Below, in pieces: positions 1 to 9,259 of a DNA stretch of 35,128 nt (position 1 is its first letter; every line of letters begins with the position of its first letter). The notes under the pieces are model-generated. The model was not told the origin of the DNA. It did not search any database and saw only the letters and a program-made list of their open reading frames with translations. The position numbers and the translations under genes were made by a program. This DNA comes from Acidaminococcaceae bacterium (GTDB taxonomy: Bacteria; Bacillota; Negativicutes; Acidaminococcales; Acidaminococcaceae): assembly GCA_022653215.1 (NCBI GenBank), contig JALCSJ010000003.1, positions 1-35,128 on the forward strand. The letters are read 5' to 3'.

Positions 1-14
1 AGTTCCTGATCCAT
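1..14 (-). CDS. 5' start of a truncated downstream gene (4 codons, M-D-Q-E); by synteny after ybeY possibly dgkA, not provable
   Basis: Minus strand reads ttttGGAGGctgataaaATGGATCAGGAACT, a Shine-Dalgarno 8 nt before ATG, running off the window edge. Confidence 0.4.
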
Positions 15-18
15 TTTA

Positions 19-501
19 TCAGCCTCCAAAAAATTCTTCGGATAAATCCATTTCTCTAAGAACAGCTTCTTCTTCTTTGCGCATAACAGTTTTGTCTGCT
101 TCTTTCATATGGTCATATCCTAAAAGATGCAAAATTCCATGGACAGCCAAATAGGTCATTTCCCGGGGCAATCCATGACCGAATTCTTCACCCTGAGCTA
201 CGGCTTTGGGAGCCGAGATTATAATGTCACCCAGTAAATGTTCTGTATCGCTGTCTAGGACTTCCGGTTCTTCTTCTCCTTCGTCTAAAGCAAAAGAAAG
301 CACATCTGTTGGTCTGTCTACTTTACGATATTGTTTGTTTAAAGCATGAATTTCCTCATCGTCTACAATTGTAATATCTACTTCTACTTTGTCGCCTAGC
401 TTTTGCCGCTTGGCCACAATATTCATAGCACCTTTTAAAAGCTTTTCCATTTCTTCGGGAATAACTACTTTATCCTGCTTGTTTTCTAATGATACAATCA
501 T
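19..501 (-). CDS. ybeY: Endoribonuclease / rRNA maturation factor YbeY
   Basis: 160 aa; HGxLHLxGYDH motif (HGILHLLGYDH) and DVLSFALDE; adjacent to phoH. Confidence 0.95.
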   Translation of the reverse strand: MIVSLENKQDKVVIPEEMEKLLKGAMNIVAKRQKLGDKVEVDITIVDDEEIHALNKQYRKVDRPTDVLSFALDEGEEEPEVLDSDTEHLLGDIIISAPKAVAQGEEFGHGLPREMTYLAVHGILHLLGYDHMKEADKTVMRKEEEAVLREMDLSEEFFGG

Positions 502-1499
502 GGTTCTCCCACCCTTTTAGCTGATTTCGCAATTTCTACTTGCTTGTCATATTCATCATAGGCTCTGATAATCTTTGCCACTATTTCATGTCTCACTACA
601 TCCGCCTCGGAAAAATGCACAATGCCAATACCGGGAGTAGCACGAAGCACATAAGCTGAATTTGTCAGTCCCGATTCCTTGCCATTAGGTAAATCCACTT
701 GGGTAGCATCGCCTGTTATAACCATCTTCGAGCCAAAGCCAAATCTGGTTAATACCATTTTCATCTGCTCTGGAGTAGTGTTTTGAGCTTCATCCAAAAT
801 GATAAAGGAATCGTTTAAAGTTCTGCCACGCATATATGCCAGAGGTGCTACTTCAAGAACACCCTTGGCTAAATATTTTTGGAAAGTTTCTAATCCCAGC
901 ATTTCATAAAGAGCATCATATAAAGGCCGTAAATAGGGGTCTACTTTTTCCTGCAGATCCCCCGGCAAAAAGCCCAGTTTTTCTCCTGCTTCTACCGCAG
1001 GTCTGGTCAAAATTATCCGTTCCACTTCTTTACCCCGGAGAGCTTTTACTGCCATAGCTACTGCCAAATAAGTTTTTCCTGTACCGGCCGGGCCAATACC
1101 AATGGTAATAACATTATTTTCGATAGTCTCTAAATACGTCAACTGACCCATGGTTTTCGCCTTAACCTGGCGTCCCCTGTTGGTCACTAAAATCGTTTGG
1201 GAATCCATTTTGCGGAGACTTTCTTCTTTGCCTTCCGACAGCATTTTCAAGCTGTAACGGACTTCGTGACTGGTTATGGGCAAACCCTGCCGATATAGAT
1301 AGAGCATTTCTTCTATTAATTTTGCTGCCAATTCTACAGCACTTTGCTCTCCTGATGCCGTAATAACATTGCCTCTGGCTACCAAGGTGCAGTTTACGTC
1401 ATCCTGCATAATATGCAGCAGTTCATCATTTTTCCCTAAAATACCCAGCATTTCCTGTTGGTCACGTACTTCAAATCTAGTTTCGCTTTTCTCCGGCAA
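498..1499 (-). CDS. phoH: PhoH family ATPase
   Basis: 333 aa; Walker A GPAGTGKTYLAV, LTRPAVEAGEKLGFLPGDLQEK, FIILDEAQNTTPEQMKMVLTR. Confidence 0.95.
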   Translation of the reverse strand: MPEKSETRFEVRDQQEMLGILGKNDELLHIMQDDVNCTLVARGNVITASGEQSAVELAAKLIEEMLYLYRQGLPITSHEVRYSLKMLSEGKEESLRKMDSQTILVTNRGRQVKAKTMGQLTYLETIENNVITIGIGPAGTGKTYLAVAMAVKALRGKEVERIILTRPAVEAGEKLGFLPGDLQEKVDPYLRPLYDALYEMLGLETFQKYLAKGVLEVAPLAYMRGRTLNDSFIILDEAQNTTPEQMKMVLTRFGFGSKMVITGDATQVDLPNGKESGLTNSAYVLRATPGIGIVHFSEADVVRHEIVAKIIRAYDEYDKQVEIAKSAKRVGEP

Positions 1500-1514
1500 A
1501 AATATCCCTCCCCT

Positions 1515-2111
1515 CTACTGTTCCTCTTTAATTTCTATATTTTTAATAACGACAGGCTGTACAGGTTTATCCCGTCCATCTGTTTTTACTCTCCCGATTT
1601 TTTGTACAACATCCATGCCTTTAATAACTTTGCCAAAAATAGCATGTTTATTATTCAGCCACTCGGTGGGAGCCAAAGTAATGAAAAATTGGCTGCCCCC
1701 TGTATTAGGTCCAGCATTAGCCATGGAAAGAACACCGGCACTGTCGTGTTTCAGCTTAGGAGAAAATTCATCCTTAATGGTATAGCCGGGACCGCCTGTA
1801 CCGGTACCTGTGGGGTCACCGCCCTGAATCATAAAACCATCAATAACTCTATGGAAAGTGCAGTTTTTATAAAATCCTTCTTTAGCCAGTTTTATGAAAT
1901 TAGCACAAGTAACAGGTGCCTCTTTAGTAGCAAGTTTAACTTGAAATTCTCCCATGTTGGTAATAAAAACAGCTGTGGCTGGTTTTACAGAGGGATTTGC
2001 AGCAGCCTTTTTCTCTGCAGTACCTGCTCCTGCCTTTTTTTCTTGTCCCCCACATGCTGCTAAGAACACACAACAAACCGCTATCAATGCTATACTGAAT
2101 ATTTTTTTCAC
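1515..2111 (-). CDS. Cyclophilin-type peptidyl-prolyl cis-trans isomerase, predicted lipoprotein
   Basis: Signal peptide with lipobox-like [29 protein letters not shown] and NTGGSQFFI cyclophilin motifs. Confidence 0.93.
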   Translation of the reverse strand: MKKIFSIALIAVCCVFLAACGGQEKKAGAGTAEKKAAANPSVKPATAVFITNMGEFQVKLATKEAPVTCANFIKLAKEGFYKNCTFHRVIDGFMIQGGDPTGTGTGGPGYTIKDEFSPKLKHDSAGVLSMANAGPNTGGSQFFITLAPTEWLNNKHAIFGKVIKGMDVVQKIGRVKTDGRDKPVQPVVIKNIEIKEEQ

Positions 2112-2199
2112 TATTCATACCTCCAATTTTTTCTTTACATATCTATTATACTGTTTATCTTAGAAAAAACCAATAATCTAGACAAATATTAACCGAAAC

Positions 2200-2229
2200 T
2201 TGACAAGCTTCCCTTCTATAAGCTAGAAT
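2200..2229 (+). promoter_or_regulatory. Sigma70-type promoter for tRNA-Val and the following small ORF
   Basis: TTGACA (2200-2205), 18 nt spacer, TAGAAT (2224-2229). Confidence 0.7.
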
Positions 2230-2248
2230 GACAACAGTAACTTATTGG

Positions 2249-2325
2249 GGAACTATAGCTCAGATGGTTAGAGTACCACGTTGACATCGTGGGGGTCACT
2301 GGTTCGAGTCCAGTTAGTTCCACCA
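2249..2325 (+). tRNA. tRNA-Val (anticodon GAC), CCA encoded
   Basis: Acceptor GGAACTA/TAGTTCC; anticodon stem CCACG/CGTGG with loop TTGACAT; T arm CTGG-TTCGAGT-CCAG; terminal ACCA. Confidence 0.95.
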
Positions 2326-2346
2326 CATTTTTAGGAAGTGAGCATT

Positions 2347-2532
2347 ATGGAACAAATGTATTATTGTGACGACGGTCACGGTGATTATAACAGAAGCTAT
2401 GAAGGTCATTATGAAATAGACTATGCGGACTATTCCACTGACCACAGAGACAACAATTTCAGGAACTACGAAAAGAAGGTTCCCAAAACCAAAAAAGAAC
2501 GTATTAAGAACATCCTTAATCACTATGAATAA
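2347..2532 (+). CDS. Uncharacterised 61-aa Tyr/Asp/His-rich small protein with basic C-terminus
   Basis: SD AGGAAG upstream of ATG 2347; MEQMYYCDDGHGDYNRSYEGHYEIDYADYSTDHRDNNFRNYEKKVPKTKKERIKNILNHYE; followed 2 nt later by a strong terminator; the ORF track GTG at 2338 lies within or next to the SD. Confidence 0.65.
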   Translation: MEQMYYCDDGHGDYNRSYEGHYEIDYADYSTDHRDNNFRNYEKKVPKTKKERIKNILNHYE

Positions 2533-2534
2533 AC

Positions 2535-2575
2535 AAAAACACTTTGCAGCTTACGTTGCAAAGTGTTTTTTCTAT
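2535..2575. terminator. Bidirectional intrinsic terminator between the small ORF (+) and ileS (-)
   Basis: aaaaacactttgca-gcttacgt-tgcaaagtgttttttct; A/T tracts on both sides. Confidence 0.85.
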
Positions 2576-2580
2576 TATCT

Positions 2581-5382
2581 TTAGTCCTTTACTACAGCGC
2601 TGCAGCGAGCGCACAAAGTCGGATGCTCTGGATCCTGACCAACAGTATCGCTGTAAATCCAGCAACGTTCACACTTGTGACCTTCTGCCGGTTTAACAGT
2701 AACCTTCAGATCTTCACGACCTGTAGCCTCTGCTCCCTCAGCTACACCTTCTACAATAACAGCCTGAGAAACAATCAGCAAACTAGCCAAATCTTTTTCT
2801 ACAGATTTGAGAATCTGCAAAGCTTCTCCTTCGGCATGCAGCTCAACCTTAGCATCCAAGGAGTGACCAATGGTCTTAGCACGACGGGCATTTTCCAATA
2901 CTTTCGTGATTTCTCCACGGACAGCAATGAAATTATCCCATTTAGTTTCCAAATCTTTATCAATATATTCCTCATGAACCTTGGGCCATGGAAGCATCTG
3001 TACGCTCTTAGGCGCATCAGCAGGCTTGTTCATGAACTGATAAACTTCCTCCATGGTAAAGCTCAGAACCGGTGACAGCATTACAATTAAGTCCTGCATA
3101 ATTTCATACATAGCAGTTTGTGCACTGCGGCGTTTCTTGTCATTTGGCTTGGAAGTATATAATCTGTCCTTAATGATATCCATGTAGAAAGCACTCATTT
3201 CCAAGGTGCAGAAATTGTGAATAGCATGATATAAAACATGGAAATCATAGCTTTCATAAGCTGCGGTAACATCTTTCTTTAAAAGCTGAGTGTGCATCAA
3301 AGCCCATTTATCCAGTTCTTCCATTTCTGCAAAAGGCACTGCGTCTTTTTCATAATCAAAATCACTGGTATTGCCTAAAATATAACGAATGGTATTACGA
3401 ATCTTACGATATACTTCAGACAGTTGTTTTAAAATATCCTTAGAAATTCTGATATCAGCTTTGTAATCGGAAGAAGCTGCCCACAAACGGACAATATCAG
3501 CTCCGTATTGTTTAATAATATCCTGAGGAGCAATAGTATTGCCGATGGACTTACTCATCTTCTTGCCTTCACCATCCACTACATAGCCATGGGTCAGGAC
3601 TTCCTTATAAGGAGCGTGACCGGTTACGGCTACAGAAGTTAACAGGGAAGATTGGAACCAGCCTCTATGCTGGTCACTGCCTTCCAAATACATATCAGCA
3701 GGCCAATGTAGTTCCGGACGCTTTCTCAGTACAGACATATGTGTTGAACCGCTGTCGAACCACACATCCATAATATCTGATTCTTTACGGAAATGAGTGC
3801 CGCCGCACTTAGGACACTTAGAGCCTTCCGGCAGAAGTTCCTCAGCACTGTGAATCCACCAGGCATCACTGCCCTCTTTTTCAAAAATGCCGGCAACTTT
3901 GGCAATAGTATCTTCATTAACTAAAGGTTCACCGCAATCCTTGCAATAAAACACCGGAATAGGCACACCCCAGGTTCTCTGCCGGGAAATACACCAGTCA
4001 TGACGATCTGCCACCATGTTGTGAATACGTGATTCACCCCAGGAAGGAATCCATTTTACTTCATCGGAAATTGCTTTTAAAGCTTGGTCTCTGAATCCAT
4101 CAACTGAAGCAAACCATTGCTCCGTTGCTCTGTAAATAATCGGGTTCTTGCAGCGCCAGCAATGGGCATACTGATGGCGAATAGTTTTCTTGCCAAGGAG
4201 CACTCCCAATTCTGCTAAATATTTAAGTACAGGGATATTAGCATCAAAAACAAACATGCCTTGGAAACGTTCTCCTGCTTCTGCGGTTAATTTGCCTTGT
4301 GCATCTACAGGGCAAAGAATAGGCAGCTTGTATTGAACGCCGGTTAAATAGTCAACGTCACCATGACCGGGAGCTGTATGAACGCAACCGGTACCTGTTT
4401 CCAGGTCAACATAGTCAGCAAGGCAAACTAAGGATTTGCGATGATTGTATTCCGGGAAAGGATGTTCACATTCAGCATATTCCATTTCACGGCCCATGGT
4501 TGTTCCCAAAACTTTACCAAAAGTCAGACCGCAGTCTTCGGCCACTTTGTTCATTAATTCTTTGGCCATAAAGAGAACTTCATCGCCATTTTCCACCCAG
4601 ACATATTCAAAGTCAGGATTTAAAGTAATGCCGACGTTGGCAGGAATAGTCCAAGGTGTGGTAGTCCAAATTACCATATATGCTTTTTTGCCCTTAGCTT
4701 CAGCCGGCATTTTGCCGTTATCTTTCACAATGGGCATCTTTACGTAAATGGTCGGCGTCTTCATATCACCGTATTCGATTTCTGCTTCAGCTAAAGCTGT
4801 CTCGCAGTGAGGACACCAGTAAACAGTTTTCTTGCCTTTGTAGATATAGCCTTTATTGGCCATAGCACCAAAGACTCTGATCTGATCAGCTTCCAATTCA
4901 GGCTTTAGGGTAATATATGGATGATCCCAGTCTCCCAGTACACCAAGACGTTTAAATTCTTCTCTTTGTATATCAACCCATTTCAAAGCATACTCTTTGC
5001 AGCGTTTGCGCAAAGTCAGTGCATCCATGGAATGACGGTCAATTCCTTCGGCATTTAAGCAGGCATGCTCAATAGGCATACCATGAGTATCCCAACCAGG
5101 TACATAAGGAGTGCCAAAGCCTTGGGCATATTTGTACTTCATGACAATATCTTTCAAAACTTTGTTTAAAGCATGACCCATATGAATCTTGCCGTTAGCA
5201 TAAGGAGGACCATCATGCAAAACCCATTTAGGTAAGTCTGCATGGAGCTTTTCCTTTTCTTCATAAATATTATTGTCCTGCCAAAACTTCAGCATTTCAG
5301 GTTCTCTTTGAGGAAGCCCTGCCCTCATAGGGAAATCTGTTTTAGGCAAATTTAATGTTTTTCCATAATTATCGTTGCTCAC
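2581..5382 (-). CDS. ileS: Isoleucyl-tRNA synthetase
   Basis: 933 aa; HMGHALNKVLKD (HIGH-type), KMSKSIGNTIAPQ (KMSKS), C-terminal zinc cysteines CERCWIYSDTV...CARC. Confidence 0.98.
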   Translation of the reverse strand: MSNDNYGKTLNLPKTDFPMRAGLPQREPEMLKFWQDNNIYEEKEKLHADLPKWVLHDGPPYANGKIHMGHALNKVLKDIVMKYKYAQGFGTPYVPGWDTHGMPIEHACLNAEGIDRHSMDALTLRKRCKEYALKWVDIQREEFKRLGVLGDWDHPYITLKPELEADQIRVFGAMANKGYIYKGKKTVYWCPHCETALAEAEIEYGDMKTPTIYVKMPIVKDNGKMPAEAKGKKAYMVIWTTTPWTIPANVGITLNPDFEYVWVENGDEVLFMAKELMNKVAEDCGLTFGKVLGTTMGREMEYAECEHPFPEYNHRKSLVCLADYVDLETGTGCVHTAPGHGDVDYLTGVQYKLPILCPVDAQGKLTAEAGERFQGMFVFDANIPVLKYLAELGVLLGKKTIRHQYAHCWRCKNPIIYRATEQWFASVDGFRDQALKAISDEVKWIPSWGESRIHNMVADRHDWCISRQRTWGVPIPVFYCKDCGEPLVNEDTIAKVAGIFEKEGSDAWWIHSAEELLPEGSKCPKCGGTHFRKESDIMDVWFDSGSTHMSVLRKRPELHWPADMYLEGSDQHRGWFQSSLLTSVAVTGHAPYKEVLTHGYVVDGEGKKMSKSIGNTIAPQDIIKQYGADIVRLWAASSDYKADIRISKDILKQLSEVYRKIRNTIRYILGNTSDFDYEKDAVPFAEMEELDKWALMHTQLLKKDVTAAYESYDFHVLYHAIHNFCTLEMSAFYMDIIKDRLYTSKPNDKKRRSAQTAMYEIMQDLIVMLSPVLSFTMEEVYQFMNKPADAPKSVQMLPWPKVHEEYIDKDLETKWDNFIAVRGEITKVLENARRAKTIGHSLDAKVELHAEGEALQILKSVEKDLASLLIVSQAVIVEGVAEGAEATGREDLKVTVKPAEGHKCERCWIYSDTVGQDPEHPTLCARCSAVVKD

Positions 5383-5395
5383 GATTTACACCTCC

Positions 5396-5650
5396 AAAAA
5401 AAAAATAAATCCCGCTCCCCGAAGGGACGAGATATTGTTACCCGTGGTACCACCCTAATGACAGTTTCCTGCCACTCATAAGTTTTAACGTTCTTAACAC
5501 GGTTTGTCTTACTATCGGTTCAGGCAAACAGCTCGGGAGTGATTTTCTGCCTTAAAGCTTTCGTATGGACTCACACCGTCTCCATCTCGCTCAAAACCAA
5601 ATCAGGCTTTAAAGATTACTGTCTCCGTCATAGCATTTATTTTCTCAAAT
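5396..5650 (-). promoter_or_regulatory. T-box leader, Ile-specific, of ileS
   Basis: T-box AGGGTGGTACCACGG; specifier region GAAA-ATC-ACTCCCGAGC with ATC (Ile) at 5543-5541; AGTA motif; GC-rich stem and T-run before the ileS SD. Confidence 0.92.
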
Positions 5651-5672
5651 TGTTGTTATTATACAACAATTT
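5647..5672. repeat. Perfect inverted repeat AAATTGTTG-N8-CAACAATTT overlapping the ileS -10
   Basis: AAATTGTTG 5647-5655, CAACAATTT 5664-5672; the 8-nt spacer contains the -10 hexamer. Confidence 0.8.
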
Positions 5673-5687
5673 ACAACCCTCTGTCAA
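5658..5687 (-). promoter_or_regulatory. ileS T-box promoter
   Basis: Minus strand TTGACA (5687-5682), 18 nt, TATAAT (5663-5658). Confidence 0.75.
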
Positions 5688-5720
5688 CGTAACACAAGAT
5701 TTCCTGTGCAACACTTTCTG

Positions 5721-6392
5721 CTAACGAGGAAATCTATTTAAGAACTTATAATCAAAAACAGACAAATCCTGTTCTCCGAATAAATAACTTGTGTCATTCA
5801 AACTAAATATCGTATTTTCATGCCATCTGTTGATTCCCAGAATGGTCACGGAAGCAGGTCTGATATCAAAAGAAATGTTTTTCGCGAAAACATCCTCAAT
5901 AGAAAGTTCCAGCCAGGTAAAAAGCATGTTTTGAATAGCACCTTTGTGGGACACTATAATAATATTTTCGGCCGTTGGCAGAATCTCCTGAAAACCTTTA
6001 CGGCAGCGTTTAAAAAACTCCCGTCTGGTTTCTCCTTCATCATAATTCTTATGATCTAATTCCCGTCCGTCCACAGGCCCGTGATAATATTTACGGGCTG
6101 CTGTTTCCGTCAGGCCTGCTGCTTTGCCATTATTTTTTTCTCTTAAGGATTTCTTGGTAATAACAGGAATATCTCCCATTGCCTGAGCAATAATTTGGGC
6201 ACCCAAAAAAGACCGGCGCAAATCACTGGCAAAAATTTTAGGTTCTTCTCTACCCGCAAAACTTTTCGCCAATTTCTTAGCCAGGGTTTTCATCTGTTTT
6301 TCCCCTACAGGGGTCAAATCAGAATCCGTCCACCCACCGGTTAGATTATGAATATGATGTGTTGCCTCTCCATGGCGCACCAGTATAATCAT
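5721..6392 (-). CDS. Histidine phosphatase (phosphoglycerate mutase-like) family protein
   Basis: LVRHGEA motif, FASDLRRSFLGAQ, IIVSHKGAIQ; start placed at MIILVRHGE after the GGGGG SD rather than the track start at 6407. Confidence 0.88.
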   Translation of the reverse strand: MIILVRHGEATHHIHNLTGGWTDSDLTPVGEKQMKTLAKKLAKSFAGREEPKIFASDLRRSFLGAQIIAQAMGDIPVITKKSLREKNNGKAAGLTETAARKYYHGPVDGRELDHKNYDEGETRREFFKRCRKGFQEILPTAENIIIVSHKGAIQNMLFTWLELSIEDVFAKNISFDIRPASVTILGINRWHENTIFSLNDTSYLFGEQDLSVFDYKFLNRFPR

Positions 6393-6408
6393 ATTGCCCC
6401 CTTGCAAT

Positions 6409-7197
6409 CTAGATAAAACGTTTGAGCGTAATGCTGGTTCTTCCTTTTTTTGTTAAGCCTTTTATTTCGTCTACTTCCACCCTGCCTCTGGAACGGAAGG
6501 AAATAATATCTCCTTCGTTAACAGCCTGGGAAGCACTTTTAGCTTCCTGCCAGTTAATTTTTACGTTTCTGGCTTTTATCTCATCAGACATATGAGACCG
6601 AGAAACACCGTACCCTGCTGCTGCTACTGCATCTAAACGCAGAGCCGCCACAGTAGCCTTAATTATTTTGACCTGTTCGGTTCTTTCCTGTAAATCAGTT
6701 AAAGGAATAGTCGTTATTTCTACAGGAGCGGCTCCTATTTTTTGTAAATTAGCTAAAATAAAAGGCTCCATGGTACTATCAGCCACAAACTGGGCTCCTT
6801 CGGGAATAAAAATAATGTCTCCCAGCACTTCACGTTTGCACCCTATACCCATAAAAGCACCTAAAATATCACGGTGATTTATATCATAGTAACGTTTATC
6901 CCACTTTACAGCATATGCTTCAATCCCAAAATCCGGATTACCATAAAACTCTTCGCTGACAAAAGCTACTTTTGCCCGCTCAGGATTTTTCAGACCTCCG
7001 TCTGTTTGGATTTTAACATTGGGAAAATTGGCAGCAACAATTTCTGCTACATTTTGCCCATGAGGATCCAAAAAATCACTTACTTTATATTTACGGCTTT
7101 TACGGGCGCCTTCTGCCAAATCCAGCAATTTGCTGGCTACTTGCTCATCGCCGCCGGCCTTAAAATACCGTAAAACCTTTTCCCTATCAGCCATCAC
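6409..7197 (-). CDS. S4-domain RNA-binding protein, YlmH family
   Basis: 262 aa; C-terminal S4 domain (LDAVAAAGYGVSRSHMSDEIKARNVKINWQEAKSASQAVNEGDIISFRSRGR); located in the ylm cluster. Confidence 0.88.
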   Translation of the reverse strand: MMADREKVLRYFKAGGDEQVASKLLDLAEGARKSRKYKVSDFLDPHGQNVAEIVAANFPNVKIQTDGGLKNPERAKVAFVSEEFYGNPDFGIEAYAVKWDKRYYDINHRDILGAFMGIGCKREVLGDIIFIPEGAQFVADSTMEPFILANLQKIGAAPVEITTIPLTDLQERTEQVKIIKATVAALRLDAVAAAGYGVSRSHMSDEIKARNVKINWQEAKSASQAVNEGDIISFRSRGRVEVDEIKGLTKKGRTSITLKRFI

Positions 7198-8021
7198 TTA
7201 TTTCCTTTCAAAGCCTCGCTGCGATCAAGTACAGCCTGCACCGCATCATACATAGCCCCTCTCACACCATGAAGCTCCATAGCGTGAATACCGGCAATAG
7301 TAGTACCCCCGGGACTGGTAACCTGATCTCTTAATTGAGCAGGATGAATACCTGTCTCTATAGCCATTTTACCGCTGCCTGCAAAGGTCTGAGCGGCCAA
7401 CTGGATAGCCAAATTTCTGGGCAGTCCTGCCATAACTCCTGCATCTGCCAAAGCATCAATAAGAACAAAGCAGTACCCCGGTCCGCAGCCGCTAATAGCA
7501 GAAACTGCTTCCATGGAAGATTCCTCCAGAACCACAATTTCTCCGCAGGAGCCAAAAATGTTTTTAACTGCTTCCAAAGCAACTTTCGTAGTCTTTTGGT
7601 CAGGAGCAATTGCGGACATACCTGCTCCCACAGCCAAAGGTGTGTTGGGCATTACCCTTACAACAGCTCTATCAGGTATCATACCTTGAATCATACTAAT
7701 ATCAATACTGGACATAATGGACACAACTGTAGCTTTGGCGGGAATTGCTTGTGCCAATTCAGGTGTCAAAACAGTTTTTGCCATTTGAGGTTTTACTGCT
7801 AAAACCACAAAGTCAACATCGGCCACAGCTTGTTTGTTATCTGCAAAACATTTTACACCATATTGTTTAGAAAGATATTCTCTTCTTCCTACGGTAGGAA
7901 CACCGACGGTTACGTCCTTTTTAGTCAGTAAACCTGCTTTTAATATTCCCTTTAAAATTGCTTCACCCATAGCTCCACAACCAATAAAAGCTACCTTACC
8001 CAGTGTTTTTATCTTCCCCAT
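7194..8021 (-). CDS. proC: Pyrroline-5-carboxylate reductase
   Basis: FIGCGAMGEAI, VVRVMPNTPLAVGAGM, SGCGPGYCF, RDQVTSPGGTTIAGI. Confidence 0.96.
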   Translation of the reverse strand: MGKIKTLGKVAFIGCGAMGEAILKGILKAGLLTKKDVTVGVPTVGRREYLSKQYGVKCFADNKQAVADVDFVVLAVKPQMAKTVLTPELAQAIPAKATVVSIMSSIDISMIQGMIPDRAVVRVMPNTPLAVGAGMSAIAPDQKTTKVALEAVKNIFGSCGEIVVLEESSMEAVSAISGCGPGYCFVLIDALADAGVMAGLPRNLAIQLAAQTFAGSGKMAIETGIHPAQLRDQVTSPGGTTIAGIHAMELHGVRGAMYDAVQAVLDRSEALKGNK

Positions 8022-8524
8022 GGTGTTGTATTCCCCCTATCAACATAACTTGTATTTTCTGCATCTATATCAACATTTTGTGGTGCACAAACCAAAATGC
8101 TTCTGCCAATTTTTTTCAGACTGCCATTTAGGGCATAAACCGTACCGCTGATAAAATCAATAATACGTTTCATAACATCGCTGTCTGTATCTTCAAAGTT
8201 AATTACTACAGGTTGATTTTTCCGCAAATAATCTGCTACTTTCTGAGCATCATCAAAATTAACCGGCTCAATAACAACTACTCTCACCTGTTTAGTAGCT
8301 AAGGGCATGGAAATCAGTTTATCATCAGATTTCTCTTTGCTAAAACCAAAAATCGATTTATCTTTACGGGCAAAACGATCATCCCGTTCTTTCCATCTTT
8401 TAGCGCCGAACATAGGAGCCACAGCCGTTGCTTCCTCTTTGGTTTCTTCTTGTTCCGGCAAGCTTAGTTCATCATCTTCGCTGTACAAGCCAAAAATTTC
8501 GCAAATCTTATCAACTATTTTCAT
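8009..8524 (-). CDS. sepF: Cell division protein SepF
   Basis: 171 aa; VRVVVIEPVNFDDAQKVADYLRKNQPVVINFEDTDSDVMKRIIDFISGTVYALNGSLKKIG. Confidence 0.95.
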   Translation of the reverse strand: MKIVDKICEIFGLYSEDDELSLPEQEETKEEATAVAPMFGAKRWKERDDRFARKDKSIFGFSKEKSDDKLISMPLATKQVRVVVIEPVNFDDAQKVADYLRKNQPVVINFEDTDSDVMKRIIDFISGTVYALNGSLKKIGRSILVCAPQNVDIDAENTSYVDRGNTTPWGR

Positions 8525-8542
8525 TTATTTCACCATTTCTCC

Positions 8543-9247
8543 TTAAAATTTTTGTGAATAATCCCTGGCGCCAAAAAGTGCTGTCCCAACCCGTACTTCA
8601 TTAGCTCCTTCTTCCACGGCAATCCAATAATCATGAGTCATGCCCATGGACAGAATATTACAGGTTTCTTTGCCTACTATTTTTTGCAGAGCCAAAAAAT
8701 CCCTGTAACCTGCCGCAAAAACAGGACGGGTTTCTTCCACATTGTCTGTGGCCTGAGCTATAACCATCACACCTCTTACTCTCACATGAGAATAAGCAGC
8801 CAGTTTACCTGTCAAAGCCACAAAATCTTCAGGACTTAACCCACTTTTTTGTGGTTCTCTGGCCTCATTAATTTGCAATAAAACATCTTGAATCTTATTG
8901 GCTTCTTCAGCTAATTTATCAATACGGTCCAAAATTTCTGTGCTATCCACAGATTCTATGATATCAAACAGTTCAACAGCATGTTTCGCCTTGTTCTTTT
9001 GTAAATGTCCTATTAAATGCCAGATTCCTCCGGCCGGCAATATCGCCTTTTTGTGCTGAGCTTCCTGAACTCTGTTCTCACCAACATTCTTTAGTCCTGC
9101 GTTCAAAGCTTCCGTCACGATTTCCGCTGGATGATTTTTAGTTACAGCCACAATAGTCACAGCATCACCTGTGACTTTAAGCTCTGTGCGTTTAGCCAAA
9201 GCTTCCTTTATTTTATTTTGTACCATTGCCAGATTATCTGCTAACAT
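8543..9247 (-). CDS. YggS family PLP-binding homeostasis protein (PLPBP)
   Basis: AVTKNHPAE, VGENRVQEAQHK, WHLIGHLQKNK, LSMGMTHDYWIAVEEGANEVRVGTALFG. Confidence 0.95.
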   Translation of the reverse strand: MLADNLAMVQNKIKEALAKRTELKVTGDAVTIVAVTKNHPAEIVTEALNAGLKNVGENRVQEAQHKKAILPAGGIWHLIGHLQKNKAKHAVELFDIIESVDSTEILDRIDKLAEEANKIQDVLLQINEAREPQKSGLSPEDFVALTGKLAAYSHVRVRGVMVIAQATDNVEETRPVFAAGYRDFLALQKIVGKETCNILSMGMTHDYWIAVEEGANEVRVGTALFGARDYSQKF

Positions 9248-9259
9248 ATTAATTACCTC

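Noticed and set aside
1369-2063. Overlapping plus-strand ORFs of 138 and 201 aa
   Set aside because: Antisense to phoH and the cyclophilin gene; no SD or recognisable motifs
2314-2523. 69-aa strongly hydrophobic minus-strand ORF antisense to the small ORF
   Set aside because: Codons for Tyr/Asp/His (TAT, GAT, CAT) read antisense give Ile/Met/Val, so hydrophobicity is a compositional artefact; it runs into the tRNA-Val 3' end, and the plus strand has the SD and terminator
7335-7802. 155-aa plus-strand ORF
   Set aside because: Antisense to proC with clear homology; Cys/His/Asn-rich composition is typical of an antisense shadow frame
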